DNA of 64,000 nucleotides, from contig OY856409.1 in NCBI GenBank assembly GCA_963693085.1, positions 1,538,843,072 through 1,538,907,071 of the forward strand, written 5' to 3'. Below, piece by piece: positions 24,234 through 35,546 of this stretch. The translations under genes were made by a program, and so were the position numbers. The stretch is from Alisma plantago-aquatica. Its lineage: Eukaryota > Streptophyta > Magnoliopsida > Alismatales > Alismataceae. The notes under the pieces are model-generated. The model did no database searches. It had not been told where the DNA came from and saw only the letters and a list, made by a program, of their open reading frames with translations. Numbering within the stretch: position 1 is the first letter of the stretch; each line of letters begins with the position of its first letter.

Positions 24234-26340
24234 AGGTTTCGTTCCAAAAACATAAATACATAATAGAAGTATATTTAAGGTTTATTTTAAAATTTTGAAA
24301 TATTATATGTCATTATAATCTTGTATTTCACATTTGAATACTATTCAACCTTGAGTTCTTTGTTTACTATTTTAACCACAACAAATTTCAAACAAAGCCT
24401 CTCAATTACAACAAAAGAATTATCTATGTCATCATCAATAAAAGGAAAGTGAAAGACAAATCAACCATTTTTAATCATATCATGATCTCTTGAGGTGTTA
24501 CCTTAGCACTGGGAATCTGGTCCAATTGTCACAATTTATACATTTCAATTTGTACTATTGTTCTTTATCACATCAGTGTAACTAAAGAGAGGTTGTTATT
24601 TTGAAGTTTACTATTGTGCCAGTCAGATGGCAAAGCAATCACAAGGTACAAGACTCGATTTAGCAAAAATTGTACAACGATGAGATGGATTACCAGTATG
24701 AATGGCTAAAGCCATATCACCCTTTTCATTTTGTTTATTTCTCACACATGTACAATTGAAATCATACGTAAAGCAGATTTACATCCCTAAATATAACTTG
24801 AACAAATTATTCTTTCAAAAAACAAATTCATGTATTACTAAAAGCCATTTGTTTTGATTTATCTTCTTATTCATTACTACTTGAATCTTCTTATCCATCT
24901 CATTTTGATCATATATATTAAACATCTCTAATCATTAAAATATTCAAGGTAAGAATGGATAATTCATCATTCTTTCTAACACAACAAGAATTTATTTCTT
25001 CTCGCACTTCCCTCATGTTGTACTTTTTTCATATCACACTTCTTATATTTCAAATCTATTTCTTATCCTCCATTCATAGTCATTTCAATGATGTTTATCT
25101 ATCTTTCTTATTTGCTACGTATAAACCATGGATTACTATCGCTACTATTTTCTTCTCATATTGTTGATCTCAAGATTTTTATTATATAGAGATGTTAGTG
25201 CTCAAGGTCAAATCACTAGTGGCATACCTTGAACTACTAAAATCCTAAACATTCTAGGGTTTGATCCTTATCTACTATATGCATGATTTTACTCCCTTAA
25301 AGTCTTCCTTATATTTGCCACTTGAACTTCCTTTCTCTTACATGGCCATTCAGATAGATTCCTTTCTTAATTTACCCTACTAGGGTTTCAACATCATATA
25401 ATGTGTCATTAATACATTCCATAGATGTGTCTACCATGAAGGATTATTCTTTATATAGAATTCTTTTTTTTATTAATTCATTCCCACATTGCTCTCATTA
25501 AGGAAGATACCAAAGAGAAGATGACTTTTAAGATTTAGAATTGTGAACTACAAGTATTCACTTAACTTATTCCTCATATCTAGGTCTATTTACTCATCAT
25601 CAAGTAGACTAGACTATTTAGCATTTTCTCGCATTTCATAATTTCTCATTTTTTATCATCTACATTACTCCCTCATGTGTCAACCCATTCTTTATTTTGT
25701 ATCATCCTTTAAATATATGTTACACTTCCACCTACCATCTTAAACTTCTACTTATCTCTTATGATTATGTTGCTCATTCATGTGTATGATTATGTATTCC
25801 ATAACACATATATTTCTTATTATCATTTTGCTAATGTGAAGCTAAAAATTTAAATCGATATTCTCCCTACTAGTTTCATCTTATGTTTAATATATTACAT
25901 GTCCTTTATTTCAAATCAAATGGCTCATGCAAGGGTCAAACATAGTTTCTCTTTCAATCAAGCTTTTCTATTTTGAATATAATTTACCTTTATATGACTT
26001 CTTCATTTTTCAGGTGCAATTTTGTTCTTATTTTGAGAACAAGTTTCATTTCATCACTAGGAGCCTATTAATACACTTGATGGAAACTAGGTTGTTACTC
26101 TATATAAACTTTGAATCAAAAGGTAGTAAGGATGAATACATTAAACTTCATAATAGAAGTACGCATTCCATGCTCTCAATTATATCATGTAATACTCCAT
26201 CCTTAATCAAACTCATCATTTCCAACATTTTCTCTTTTGTTTCATCTGAGTTTCTTATCCTAGTCTTATAATTTACATGTTCATCTAGTTCTGTTTGTGT
26301 CAGTTCTTCTGAAGACTCTTTCACTTCTATGTACTTTTGG

Positions 26341-26357
26341 CACTACTACAGATCCAG
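26341..26357 (+). repeat. CACTA terminal inverted repeat, 3' end of element
   Basis: CACTACTACAGATCCAG. It pairs with the minus-strand reading of 35530-35546 (CACTGCTACAGAAATAG): 12 of the first 13 bases agree. TGG lies immediately outside. A second copy from the tandem duplication is at 22858-22874. Confidence 0.92.
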
Positions 26358-26860
26358 CCTTTGGTGTCGGTTATTTAAGCCCTTTTCGTGACGGTTTCCA
26401 AGCGACGCCTATGTGGGTGCCGCTAAAAGTAGAACCCTGTCAGCGTCGGTTTTCCAACCGACGCCAAAACGCTTCGCGCCACCGAAAATGCGCCAGCAGG
26501 GCCCCATCAACGTCGGTTCTAAGTAACAAAACCGACACTATAATCATCCGCGCCACAAAAAGGGCACCATCTAGGACTCTATCGACGTCAGTTTTCTACT
26601 AATAACTGACGCCATATCATCTGCCGCCACGGTCATGCTGGCCAGAAGATTGTGCTGTCCAGTACGACCGTACTGCCCAGAATGGCGTCGGTTGTTTACT
26701 AATAACCAATGTTATATCACCTGCCACCACGGCCGTGTTGTCCAGCACGACCGTGCCGGCCAGGCTGTCTGGCAACATTAGGCTGCGGTTTTTTTCTATT
26801 AATTGACGCTGTAAATCTTTATTGTCAGTTTTAGACAAATAACCGACGCCTATGGTTTGA
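26358..26860. repeat. CACTA subterminal palindromic repeats, left
   Basis: About six units with the pattern GNCGTCGGTT, an AT-rich spacer of 4-14 bases, then AACCGACGCC; examples lie at about 26441-26463, 26509-26536, 26582-26612, 26683-26712 and 26823-26851. Subterminal motifs of this kind bind the element-encoded TNPA-type protein in En/Spm. GC-rich DNA between the units (for example 26615-26690) has further short inverted segments. Duplicated at 22875-23377. Confidence 0.8.
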
Positions 26861-27174
26861 TTTTTTTCTTATCAGTTTGCAGGCCTGTTGTGGCTAGTCG
26901 CAGGATGAGAACCTATAGTTTAGTGGAACGGAACTACAGGTTTACAACATCCATTAATATTAGCCAACAAACAGGCCACAAACCTGCAAAATCAATAAAT
27001 ATTCTTTTCACACATTCACACATAGGTAGATACATTCAGACATCAATTCAATTTTCACATTCACACATGTTGAAACATTCAAATACATGTAGAAACATTC
27101 ATACATGTAGAAACGCATGTATAAACATTCATTTGCAAAATATCATACATGTATAAACATTCATTTACAAAATA

Positions 27175-30100
27175 TCAGTCATGATCGCTATCAGCATCCC
27201 AATTATATCTTATAGTCCCCACTAATTGTATGGCTCTTACCCATTCTTCTCTTACGTCATTTAATAATTCCATCGTATATGGAGTATGTACATCTTTTAA
27301 GGCTTTACATGTAGTGGGGTCAGTTTTAAACACCTGCAAAGATAATGATATATATCTGAATAATATATAAATAAGATTGATATATTTCATACTATCTAAT
27401 GAGACTATATATAATACCTTAGGTATGGCATTGATTTCATCTGCATGTTTGATAATCATGTCCATAAACCGCATCACATAGTATGCACATGCCCAAACAT
27501 TGTCTTGTGTAGCACATTATAAAATAGATAAAAAATATAAAAAAATACAAATAAGCACAGTTCACATAAATAATATATAGATTGGAATCGGGAACTTACT
27601 TTCACATTCTCCCAAATTATTGGCTGGTTCTTTTTACTGGGGACCTTTCCTCTAGCCTTTTTGAATGCATCTAAACCCCTACATGTTAATGTAACATAGT
27701 AAATTGCATAATTAAATAGTAATGTAATAATAGATGTTAACGTATATAAAAATGAAATATTTCTCACCAGAATAATGTCATTCTCATTATGTATCCAATT
27801 TTTGGATTCAATGTACTCCCCACAGGATCTAGATAATAGACAGTGAATGTCCCGGGGAGAATAACTAGTAACTCCCAATACTTCATGCTAGAGGTAAAAA
27901 AGATAAAAATTAATTACTCAAAATCCATAATAAAAATGTAATTTTCTTAAGTCCAAATTATAAGCAAAGTAAACTTACTTCACATTGAATGGAGCTATTA
28001 TAATCGTCTTCTTTTTTTGACCGAAAATTGTGAAAGCATCACAACAGTATTGTTGAACACTATCAGGGTCTTTAGCTACCAGACTAATCAATGATGGAAT
28101 CAAAAATCACACATGTTCAAATGCAAATGGTTTACATTGAATTTCGACTAAGTAGCTGCAAAACATGTATTACATATGCATTAATATATAAGAAACCAGA
28201 TCACCAGATCCTACACAAGGTATATGGTTGTATAAATAAGATCTCACCTTATCCATGCCTCTATCATTGATGTATTCAACCAATCATAGATAAACAACTC
28301 AATAATATCTTATATAAATAGAGAGATTTTGTATGATTGACCTGCATAATCTGCTTCTAAAGAAACAACTATAGGGCAATGTATATTATGTGCGCATAGC
28401 CATACTACCATTCCCTTACAAGTAGGACCTAACGGGAAGTTTAGGTCAGTTGGAACCCAACTTGGTCATGCAGGAAGTGGAGGTGGAGGCCTAGATGCTC
28501 TGCATGTCTTCTTTTTAACCTGTATATATAATTTCAGATAAATTGACCTCATATATACACATTAACAATTGAACGTAATGTAAATTTAACTTACAATTTT
28601 AGTAGTATAGACGACATCCACTTTGGGCCATAATATCACCCCTCCTTCTGCCTCACCAAGTGTATCAATATTCGGGTGGGCATATGGAAATGTAGCTTCC
28701 CTCCAATCGGGGATTACACGTATCGGGCTCACACAAACGTAACCCTGTGGCATTGGAGCCCCGTGAATCATTTCCCCAGGAAGGGACGGGTAAGCCTGCG
28801 CCTCTGCAACAACATAATCTTCAATTTTTAAGTTGCATGGATTCAATGCCTACAAATTTACGTAAAGAATGTTATACATATATACATATAATCTTAAAAA
28901 CATATCATCTTGAAAAGAGTAGCTACTATGTCATAAACAATACTTACAACAGACATGCTAGGTGGTGGGTCTACAGGATTACTCTCAGCATGTGCATCAA
29001 GAGAAGAGCGGGTCGCCATAGGATGATTGGAAGCCTGAGATGCCTGCCGTCGCAACATTTCTTCCTTGACCTTCTTAGCAACTATATCCTCGACTCTCTT
29101 ATTCTCCTATACATGGATAAAAGAAACATTATCTTCTTATTATTGAATTCCCTTTTGCAGTAACATTCTAAAAAAAGAATAGGTTACCTCTTCTTATGAA
29201 AGTCTCGCTCTTGTGATAGGTTTGTGCTGGGATGTCCCAAAGAACACTTTGATGCCCACACCAGTGCCTGCACCCCTAACACGTCCAGGATGCCCTGGGT
29301 TACCCAGAGTAACTATCAATTCATCCCTTGTGCCCTGAGGGATGAACGTTCCATGTTTCCTCTGCTTGTGCAGCTCCCGCTAATCACCATCAAAAGAAAT
29401 TGGTAAGTAAACACCACAAATAATCAATATTTGAATGACATGCATTGTTGAGTTGTATTTTTCCATTTTTGCAGCCGCCTCAGCAGTTACAGGCTTCTTT
29501 ATTTCACCCTTCTTATTTTGCCTCCCAACTATACAGACATCATGGTGAGGCATGGGTGTGGTACATGTAGTAGAGGACTCCTGAGTAGCAGCAGACTCTT
29601 CCTGTAGTCTTTGACGAACGCTTGTATAGCCCTTTAGACCCATTGTGTGGTCATGCACATTCAATGCACACATTTCTCTATGCACCTCACAGAACGCCTA
29701 GTTAGTATGCACATTGATTTGGTTAGTAACACTAAAGGTTAATACAACGTATATTAATTAAATTGGGAGTGACGCTTAATATCTTGAATTCTTCAATTTG
29801 TCTTGAAGCAAAAAACGTGTCCCAATCTTCTTTGTCCAGGAAGTTCCATTTTTCAAGGGCTGACTTCTTTTTCTTATCACCATCTTTTATGTATTCTCTA
29901 TTGAGATTTGTCCTATAGTTCCTTAGCATCTTTCCAGCGCATTACATCATGCTTTTACGATGCAGCTTCTCATCCAATGCAAATAGATTCTGTAAAATAG
30001 AATTGCTATTAACTAGTATCCAAAAATAGAATTGCAAATAATAGAATTTGTAATCTACAAAATAGAATTTCAAATAATAATAACTCATGCATAAATCCTT

Positions 30101-30574
30101 ACATATCAAGTCTTTCTTCGCCTGAGGAGCTTTATGCCAATTATCATACATAACACCATAATGGTTTCGAGTGACACACCCAAGATAGTTTACAAAATTA
30201 TTGCAGTTCACTCCAATTGCATTTCTTGCATTATCAAACTCCACAGCCAATCTGGATCCACTGCCCCTTAGTGTTGTTAACTTCTTTAGCAGAGTGATGC
30301 CCCTTTTCTTGTTAACTTTTTGGTGGTGTGCATCAAATGCCTCTAGTGCTTCAGAGGGTACATGTGCATCATCAACCTAAAATTTGACAAAATAAACACA
30401 CTGAATTAGCCCAATATAGAAATATAGGATATATGGCATAACTAGAAGATAATGAATTTCTATATAAATATAGGATATATTTTTAAAACTTACATTGGTA
30501 TCCTCGCCATGCTCATCATGGACATCATCCTCATCATTGACATCATGCTCATCATAGACATCATGGTCAACCAT
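27175..30574 (-). pseudogene. Second CACTA gene: DNA-binding protein with C48 (Ulp1-like) protease end, disabled
   Basis: A multi-exon minus-strand gene. Exon 1 (30574 to about 30495) encodes an acidic start with repeated D-E-x-D segments and ends at a GTAAGT donor. Exon 2 (about 30375-30099) contains RGITLLKKL, SRLAVEFDNARNAIG and NYLGCVTRNHYGV, matching proteins found beside TNP2 in plant CACTA elements. The next exon reads KMLRNYRTNLNREYIKDG (about 29860-29945) but has an in-frame TAA just before it. Further exons encode a middle segment (28586-28846) and a C48 peptidase-like end: KPFAFEHV, then TGA (about 28110), then YWELLVILPG with YYLDPVG, and finally CAYYVMRFM. The Asp and Cys of the usual His-Asp-Cys set can be placed, but the expected HW is YW. 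Stops plus His-to-Tyr mean a dead gene. Confidence 0.75.
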
Positions 30575-30757
30575 CTAAAAATGTCATTAAAAAGGCAAAC
30601 ATTTAGCATTTGTATTAACTAGAAGATATGAAACATTATATCTGAAAATGATATTGATATTAAAAAAGTAAACATTTATCATTTTATATAGTTCACATAT
30701 AAAAATGAAACATTGAAAAATGAAACATATAAAAATGAAACACACATGCCTCTAAAA

Positions 30758-33700
30758 TTACAATCTTTTATCAATTAACAATCCTTCATTGTGATCTCCA
30801 TGCACATATAAGTCATCATTAGCATCAATATTTTGTGAAGTTGGTAACCCAACTGAGAATGGACTAGAGTCATCATACTTATCATAGTACTCTTCTTCAT
30901 CTATAGGATCTTCAATGAACTGTCTTATACCATGAAGAACAATTGACCATTTATCATTTGTAGGATCATCGATATAAAATACTTGTTTCGCATGTGATGC
31001 CAATATGAATGGTTCACCCTTCTCGCCAATCTTTTCAAAGTTCACTAAAGTAAAACCCAATTCATCCACTATAACTCCTTTGGTGTTATCAACCCAATTA
31101 CATTTGAAGAGTGGAATTCTAAAATCTATGTAGTCAAACTCCCATATGTCTTCAATGACACTGTAATATGACATTTTAGCTTCACGTGGACTCTTATACT
31201 TTGCACTTGCAAAATACATAGTCGACGCTTGAAGGGTGACCCCACTGTTTTGGACAACACTCTTATCATCTTGGCGCTTTGTGTAATATGTGAACCCATT
31301 AATGTCAAACCCTTCATAAGACATAACATTCAATTTTGGTTTAAAGGTGAGGCATTTGATAGTTTCTGTAATATCATCTGGTGTTTGAGATAGTTGATGT
31401 AAGACTTTATCTTCAAACCACTTAGTAAAAGTCTTGTTATGCTCTCTAGCAAGCCACATTGAACTGGCTTGAGGATGTTCTCTCTTGATGAAATTGGAAT
31501 GTTCCTCGATATAAACACTCACTAAGTCCATGTTGTGTAAAATATACAAGTGACCTTGTTCCAACTGCTCACGGCTGATTACTTTCACCCGTGATCCCAA
31601 AATTCCTTTGCCCTCTTCAATATTCTTGTCATTAACAGGAGTTTCATTACCACTCAGAATGTCATTGCAAAAATCCATAACCTCTCTCGCCACATTACCC
31701 TCAATAATACTCCCTTCAGGCCGATAACAGTTTCGAACATCACCTTTAAAAACGCTCATGTATCGTTCAAAGGGATACATCCAATGCAAGAAAACTGGTC
31801 CCAACATTTTCACTTCCCTAGTCAAGTGGACAACAAGATGTACCATGATATCAAAGAACGAAGGAGGGAAATACATCTCAAGCTGACATAGGGTAACAAC
31901 CACTTCTCTTTGCAAATTATCGAGAGTATCAGGGTCAATAACTTTGCTGTACAGACTCTTGAAAAAGAAACAAAGTCTGGTGATTGCAAACCTTACATGC
32001 TTCGGCAATATAGATCGAATTGCCACGAGCAATATTTGTTGCATTCGAGTGTGACAATCATGAGATTTAAGACCTATCAACTTCAGATCTTTCATTGATA
32101 CCAATCTATGGATATTGGATGAGTAACCCTGTGGCACCTTAACATTTTCCAAGCGTTCACAAAGAGCTTTATTCTCCTATCTAGACAACGTGTAATAAGC
32201 GGGAGGTAAGTATGTTCTTTTATTACCCATTTCATGTAATTCTGTAAATTCTGACCTTATTCCCATTTCATGTAGGTCCAATCTGGATTTTATCCCATCT
32301 TTAGTCTTACCCGGTATATTCAACAGAGTACCAATGACACTATCACAAACATTTTTCTCAACGTGCATGAAATCGATACAATGCCTGACTGTTAAAGAAC
32401 TCTAATAAGGAAGATCCCTAAATATTGACTTCTTCTTGAATGAAGAATTGTCACTCTGTGTGGCCATAGTACATTGTGATCTCTTACCAAATTCATTGAC
32501 AATGTCTTTTACTCTTTCATAAACAACATCCCCTGGTAGAGGTTTAGGTGCACTCCGTTCCTCATTCCATCCATTGAATGCTTTGTGCTTCCTACGATAC
32601 GGATGGAATTTTGAAAGAAACCTTCGATGACCAAGATATACAGTCTTGCCACCATGTTTTAGTCATATTGAATCAATGTTCTCTTCACATATAGGACACA
32701 CTTTAGCTCCTTTGACACTATATCCAGAAAAATTCCTGTATGCTGGAAAGTCATTAATAGTGCAAAACAACATAGCGTGCAAACGAAATGTCTCTATTCG
32801 TGAAGCATCATAGGTCATCGCACCTTCACCCCAAAGTTTCTTTAAGTCATCAATCAGAGGTTCAAGATAAACATCGATATCATTTCCAGGTTGTTTAGGG
32901 CCCGACATCAACAATGACAACATAACGTACTTATTTTCATACACAGCCAGGGAGGAATATTGTATATTACAAGCATGACTGGCCAAGTGCTATGTTGGTT
33001 GCTCAATGTCTCGTAAAAATTCATCCCATCTGTACAAAGCCCAAGTCTTAAATTCATGTCTTCTTCACCAAATTTGGGGTATAATAGATCAATCTTCTTC
33101 CACTGTGGGGAATCAGACGCATGTTGTAGGATCCCATCATTATTTTTCTTAACATCTGCATGCCACCTCAAATTATTCACATCTATCGGATTTGCAAACA
33201 AGCGTTGAAACCGTGATATTGTAGGTAGATACCACATCACCTTGGCAGGAGAACCAATTTTGGACTCCCCTGAAGTCATCAATTTATACTGTGACGCACC
33301 ACATTTTGGACAATCTTACAAATCCACATAGTCCTTTTGAAATAATACACAATCATTCAGGCATGCGTGTATCTTCTTGGCCTCCATTCCCATTGGGCAC
33401 AACAATTTCTTTACCCGGTATGTTGAGATTGGCAGCTCGTTTCCTTAAAGAAGCATTTCTTTCAACAAAGTCAACAATGAAGTGAAGCTTTTATCACTCC
33501 ATCTATTGTTGGCTTTCAACTTATAAAATCTCAACACAACGCCAAGCTTTGTAAACTTAGTACAACCTGTGTATAATGGTATCTCTGCATCATGCACAAT
33601 GTTTCAAAAGATGGGAGGTGAATCAGTGTGCTCTACCCCACAACTATCCATCATCGCATCAATGATGTCTACTGGAACTGGTTCGTTCACATCTACGTCA

Positions 33701-34000
33701 TCAGAGACAATTTCTTCTTCCACCCAAGCACTGCTATCGACATCCACTGGTTTCGAGTTTGAAATCTCTCCATGCCAGTGCCATCTGTATATCCTTGTAC
33801 AATCCCATTGCACATGACATGACTTTTGATTTCGTCACCAGTGCTGACTTTCAAGTTGTTGCCGCAAATTCCTACATGGACAGTAGAACCTATCTCCAGG
33901 TTTTTTCCTATGTTCCTCGAAAAATCTAATAAACTGATCAAGACTAGATATAAACTCTGGGGTGCAGTGATTGCGAATGGACATCCATGATCTATCCATT
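30758..34000 (-). pseudogene. CACTA TNP2-type transposase, disabled
   Basis: The likely start is the ATG at 34000 (MDRSW). An N-terminal transposase-associated domain follows, with the zinc-type CPCRN cluster at about 33880; the frame slips just after it and again near 33800. The TNP2 core follows: FANPIDVNNLRWHADVKK, LRLGLCTDGMN and NIPPWLCMK (33282 to about 32940), a 1-base frameshift, then MSGPKQPGNDIDVYLEPLI, CTINDFPAY and CPICEEN (to 32663), and HCIDFMHVEKNVCDS (about 32390). The 464-codon tail (32152-30758) has the FPPSFFDIMVHL and MYPFERYM segments (DUF4218 type) and the FKCNWVD segment (DUF4216 type). From 32986 to 30758 one frame is kept but carries three stops: TGA near 32662, TAG near 32398 and TAG near 32175. 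Transposase would cut at the CACTA ends; this copy cannot encode it whole. Confidence 0.9.
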
Positions 34001-34115
34001 CTATGATCAAAGAGAAAACAAGTATATATTAGGACAAGATTAGGGTCTAGGGTTAACAAATACATGTGATGTCATTCTTATATATAATAAATGTACATGT
34101 ACCACCTATCCCATC

Positions 34116-34305
34116 CTTGAACACCTAATCTCACTAGTAAGTGTATAATGTGTATTGGGTTTTCAAGAAAATTTCAGCAGCATTTCCCCACTGTTCTCCA
34201 AGTACATATGTACTTAGAGAACAAACATGGAAATGCTACCGAAATTTTCTTGAAAACCCAATACACATTATACACTTACATCCTAAGTGAGATTAGGTGT
34301 TCAAG
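34116..34305. repeat. 190-bp foldback in the transposase 5' leader
   Basis: Two arms of about 90 bp run inward from CTTGAACACC (34116) and TCAAG (34305) to a perfect central palindrome AGTACATATGTACT (34201-34214). Long uninterrupted matches include the segment around 34142-34177 with its complement around 34238-34273. Only a few mismatches and small indels interrupt the stem. It lies just upstream of the transposase start on the minus strand, so it would form a long hairpin if transcribed. Confidence 0.88.
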
Positions 34306-34330
34306 AACAGTCCCAAATCGAGGACTATCT

Positions 34331-34357
34331 AAGATTTACTCCTAATGAGTAAATCTT
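34331..34357. repeat. Short hairpin, 11-bp stem
   Basis: AAGATTTACTC and its exact complement GAGTAAATCTT flank a 5-base loop. It adjoins the 190-bp foldback in the same leader region. Confidence 0.7.
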
Positions 34358-34671
34358 GGACGGGTTTCTAGGCCAACAAATACATGTATGTTGTCATTCC
34401 AATACCAACAATCCTAGTTTCATCATTCATATCCTAGTTTTCATGTAACATCATTTAATCTTGATATCATATTCTATAACATTGATTTCAACATTTCGAG
34501 TGTCCATGAATGTTCATCATGTTGGATAGATATGTAAAATGTTAGGGTTTCATCAAAATTGATGTCAGGGTTTCATCACAATTTTAGGTATCATATAGAG
34601 TATGTAGATGTTAGGGTTTCATCATGCAATAGGGATTCATTAGAATATATACCCTCTTCTTCTTCTTCCTT

Positions 34672-34742
34672 CTCCCTCCTTACCAACAGCAAGCACGACC
34701 GTGTGGGTGGCACATCTGTGCTTGCTGTTGGTAAGGAGGGAG
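34672..34742. repeat. Perfect 25-bp inverted repeat, 21-nt loop
   Basis: The arms 34672-34696 and 34718-34742 are exact reverse complements over 25 bp (core CCAACAGCAAGCAC / GTGCTTGCTGTTGG), separated by a 21-nt loop. It sits between the transposase gene and the GC-rich block of the CACTA 5' end. Confidence 0.93.
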
Positions 34743-34784
34743 TAGAAAGAACAAGTGAGGCTACTGGAATAAGATGAGGAGGGC

Positions 34785-35030
34785 CTATTGTTGGTAGCAG
34801 CGTGGAGACGGAGGCGGCAGTGTGAGGAGAAGGTGTCGAGCACACCAGGGGCAGGCGGCGGTGACGGCGGCGAGCAGCAGGGGCGGCGAGCACACCAGGG
34901 GGCGACGACGGCGAGCAGTAGGGGCGTCGAGCAGACCAGGGGTGGCGGCGGTGGCAAACAGCAGCAGCAGCAGGCGGCGCGGAGGCAGGGGCAGGCGGCG
35001 GTGCGGAGCACACCAGGGTCGGGAGTCAAA
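34785..35030 (-). promoter_or_regulatory. CpG-rich imperfect repeat block near CACTA 5' end
   Basis: About 245 bp very rich in G (plus strand) and CpG in an otherwise AT-rich element. It is built from imperfect copies of a unit containing GGCGGCGAGCACACCAGGG, with CAG/CGG-type triplets. It lies 0.5-0.75 kb from the 5' terminus, before the transposase start. In maize En/Spm a GC-rich first exon near the 5' end is a methylation-sensitive control region; the position suggests a comparable role here, which is inference. The ORFs it creates on both strands are compositional. Confidence 0.5.
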
Positions 35031-35100
35031 TGCATGATGAAACAGAAGAAAGGGGAATTAGAGGATCTGATGTGCGCGGGGGCTATTAAGTCTCTCCAAA

Positions 35101-35525
35101 GGCGTCAGTTTTCTCTACCAACCGGCACCTTTACTATTCAACATCAGTTTTCCCAAAACAACCGACATCCAATTATTCTAATTTTTTTGGCGGGGAGGGC
35201 GTGCGAACCATTATCAGCATCGGTTATCCCAAGAAAACCGATGCCCATATGGAAAAAAATGTTCATAGTTTTTATCTTCTTTAGGCGTCGGTTATTAGGT
35301 AAAACACCGACGCTATATGGGGGCAATTTTTTTTTGTACGAAAAATTGGATTTTCGTGGGCTATTTTAGGCGTCGGTTGCATTTCTTCAGCCGACGCTGA
35401 AGAAAAAGTGATATTGGTTTCTGTCTGATTTTCAAATATGGACGTCGGTTTACCTTAATAGCCAACATTTAATGGTTATCAGTGTCAGTTTCGTTAAATA
35501 ACTGACGCCCCAACAAGCGACGTTG
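35101..35525. repeat. CACTA subterminal palindromic repeats, right (seven units)
   Basis: Seven roughly 30-nt units of GGCGTCGGTT, 8-12 AT-rich bases, then AACCGACGCC, at about 35101-35128, 35140-35170, 35214-35248, 35283-35312, 35369-35398, 35439-35468 and 35480-35509. Each is an inverted repeat in itself and matches the left-end units, as expected of transposase or TNPA binding sites near CACTA termini. Confidence 0.88.
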
Positions 35526-35529
35526 AACA

Positions 35530-35546
35530 CTATTTCTGTAGCAGTG
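35530..35546 (-). repeat. CACTA terminal inverted repeat, 5' end of element
   Basis: The minus strand reads CACTGCTACAGAAATAG, and TGG follows at 35547-35549. It matches the left terminus at 12 of the first 13 bases. Confidence 0.92.

Larger units (their letters stand above)
24234..27716. repeat. 3483-bp direct tandem duplication, copy 2
   Basis: The second copy of the block at 20751-24233. Sequence to the right of 27716 continues into the CACTA body, so this copy carries the genuine CACTA terminus, while copy 1 carries a truncated duplicate. A stretch of family B internal DNA (24234-26340) therefore separates the two CACTA ends. Confidence 0.97.
26341..35546 (-). mobile_element. CACTA (En/Spm-type) DNA transposon, 9206 bp
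   Basis: The left end starts CACTACTACAGA and the right end, read on the minus strand, starts CACTGCTACAGA, a near-perfect CACTA terminal inverted repeat. TGG flanks both sides (26338-26340 and 35547-35549), the 3-bp target duplication typical of CACTA elements. Both ends carry arrays of palindromic subterminal units. Two genes lie inside on the minus strand: a TNP2-like transposase (34000-30758), then a second gene with a C48-like protease end. The 5' end of the element is therefore at 35546. It is inserted in the internal region of family B. Both genes carry disabling changes. Confidence 0.95.

Noticed and set aside
30496..30574. Acidic Asp/Glu/His repeat reading as a separate gene
   Set aside because: It ends at a GTAAGT donor and is followed in order by exons of the second CACTA gene, so it is best read as that gene's first exon.
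34591..35369. Overlapping long ORFs on both strands at the CACTA 5' end
   Set aside because: They are produced by CpG-rich triplet-like repeats; proline/alanine-rich and glycine/arginine-rich readings on opposite strands are typical compositional artefacts.
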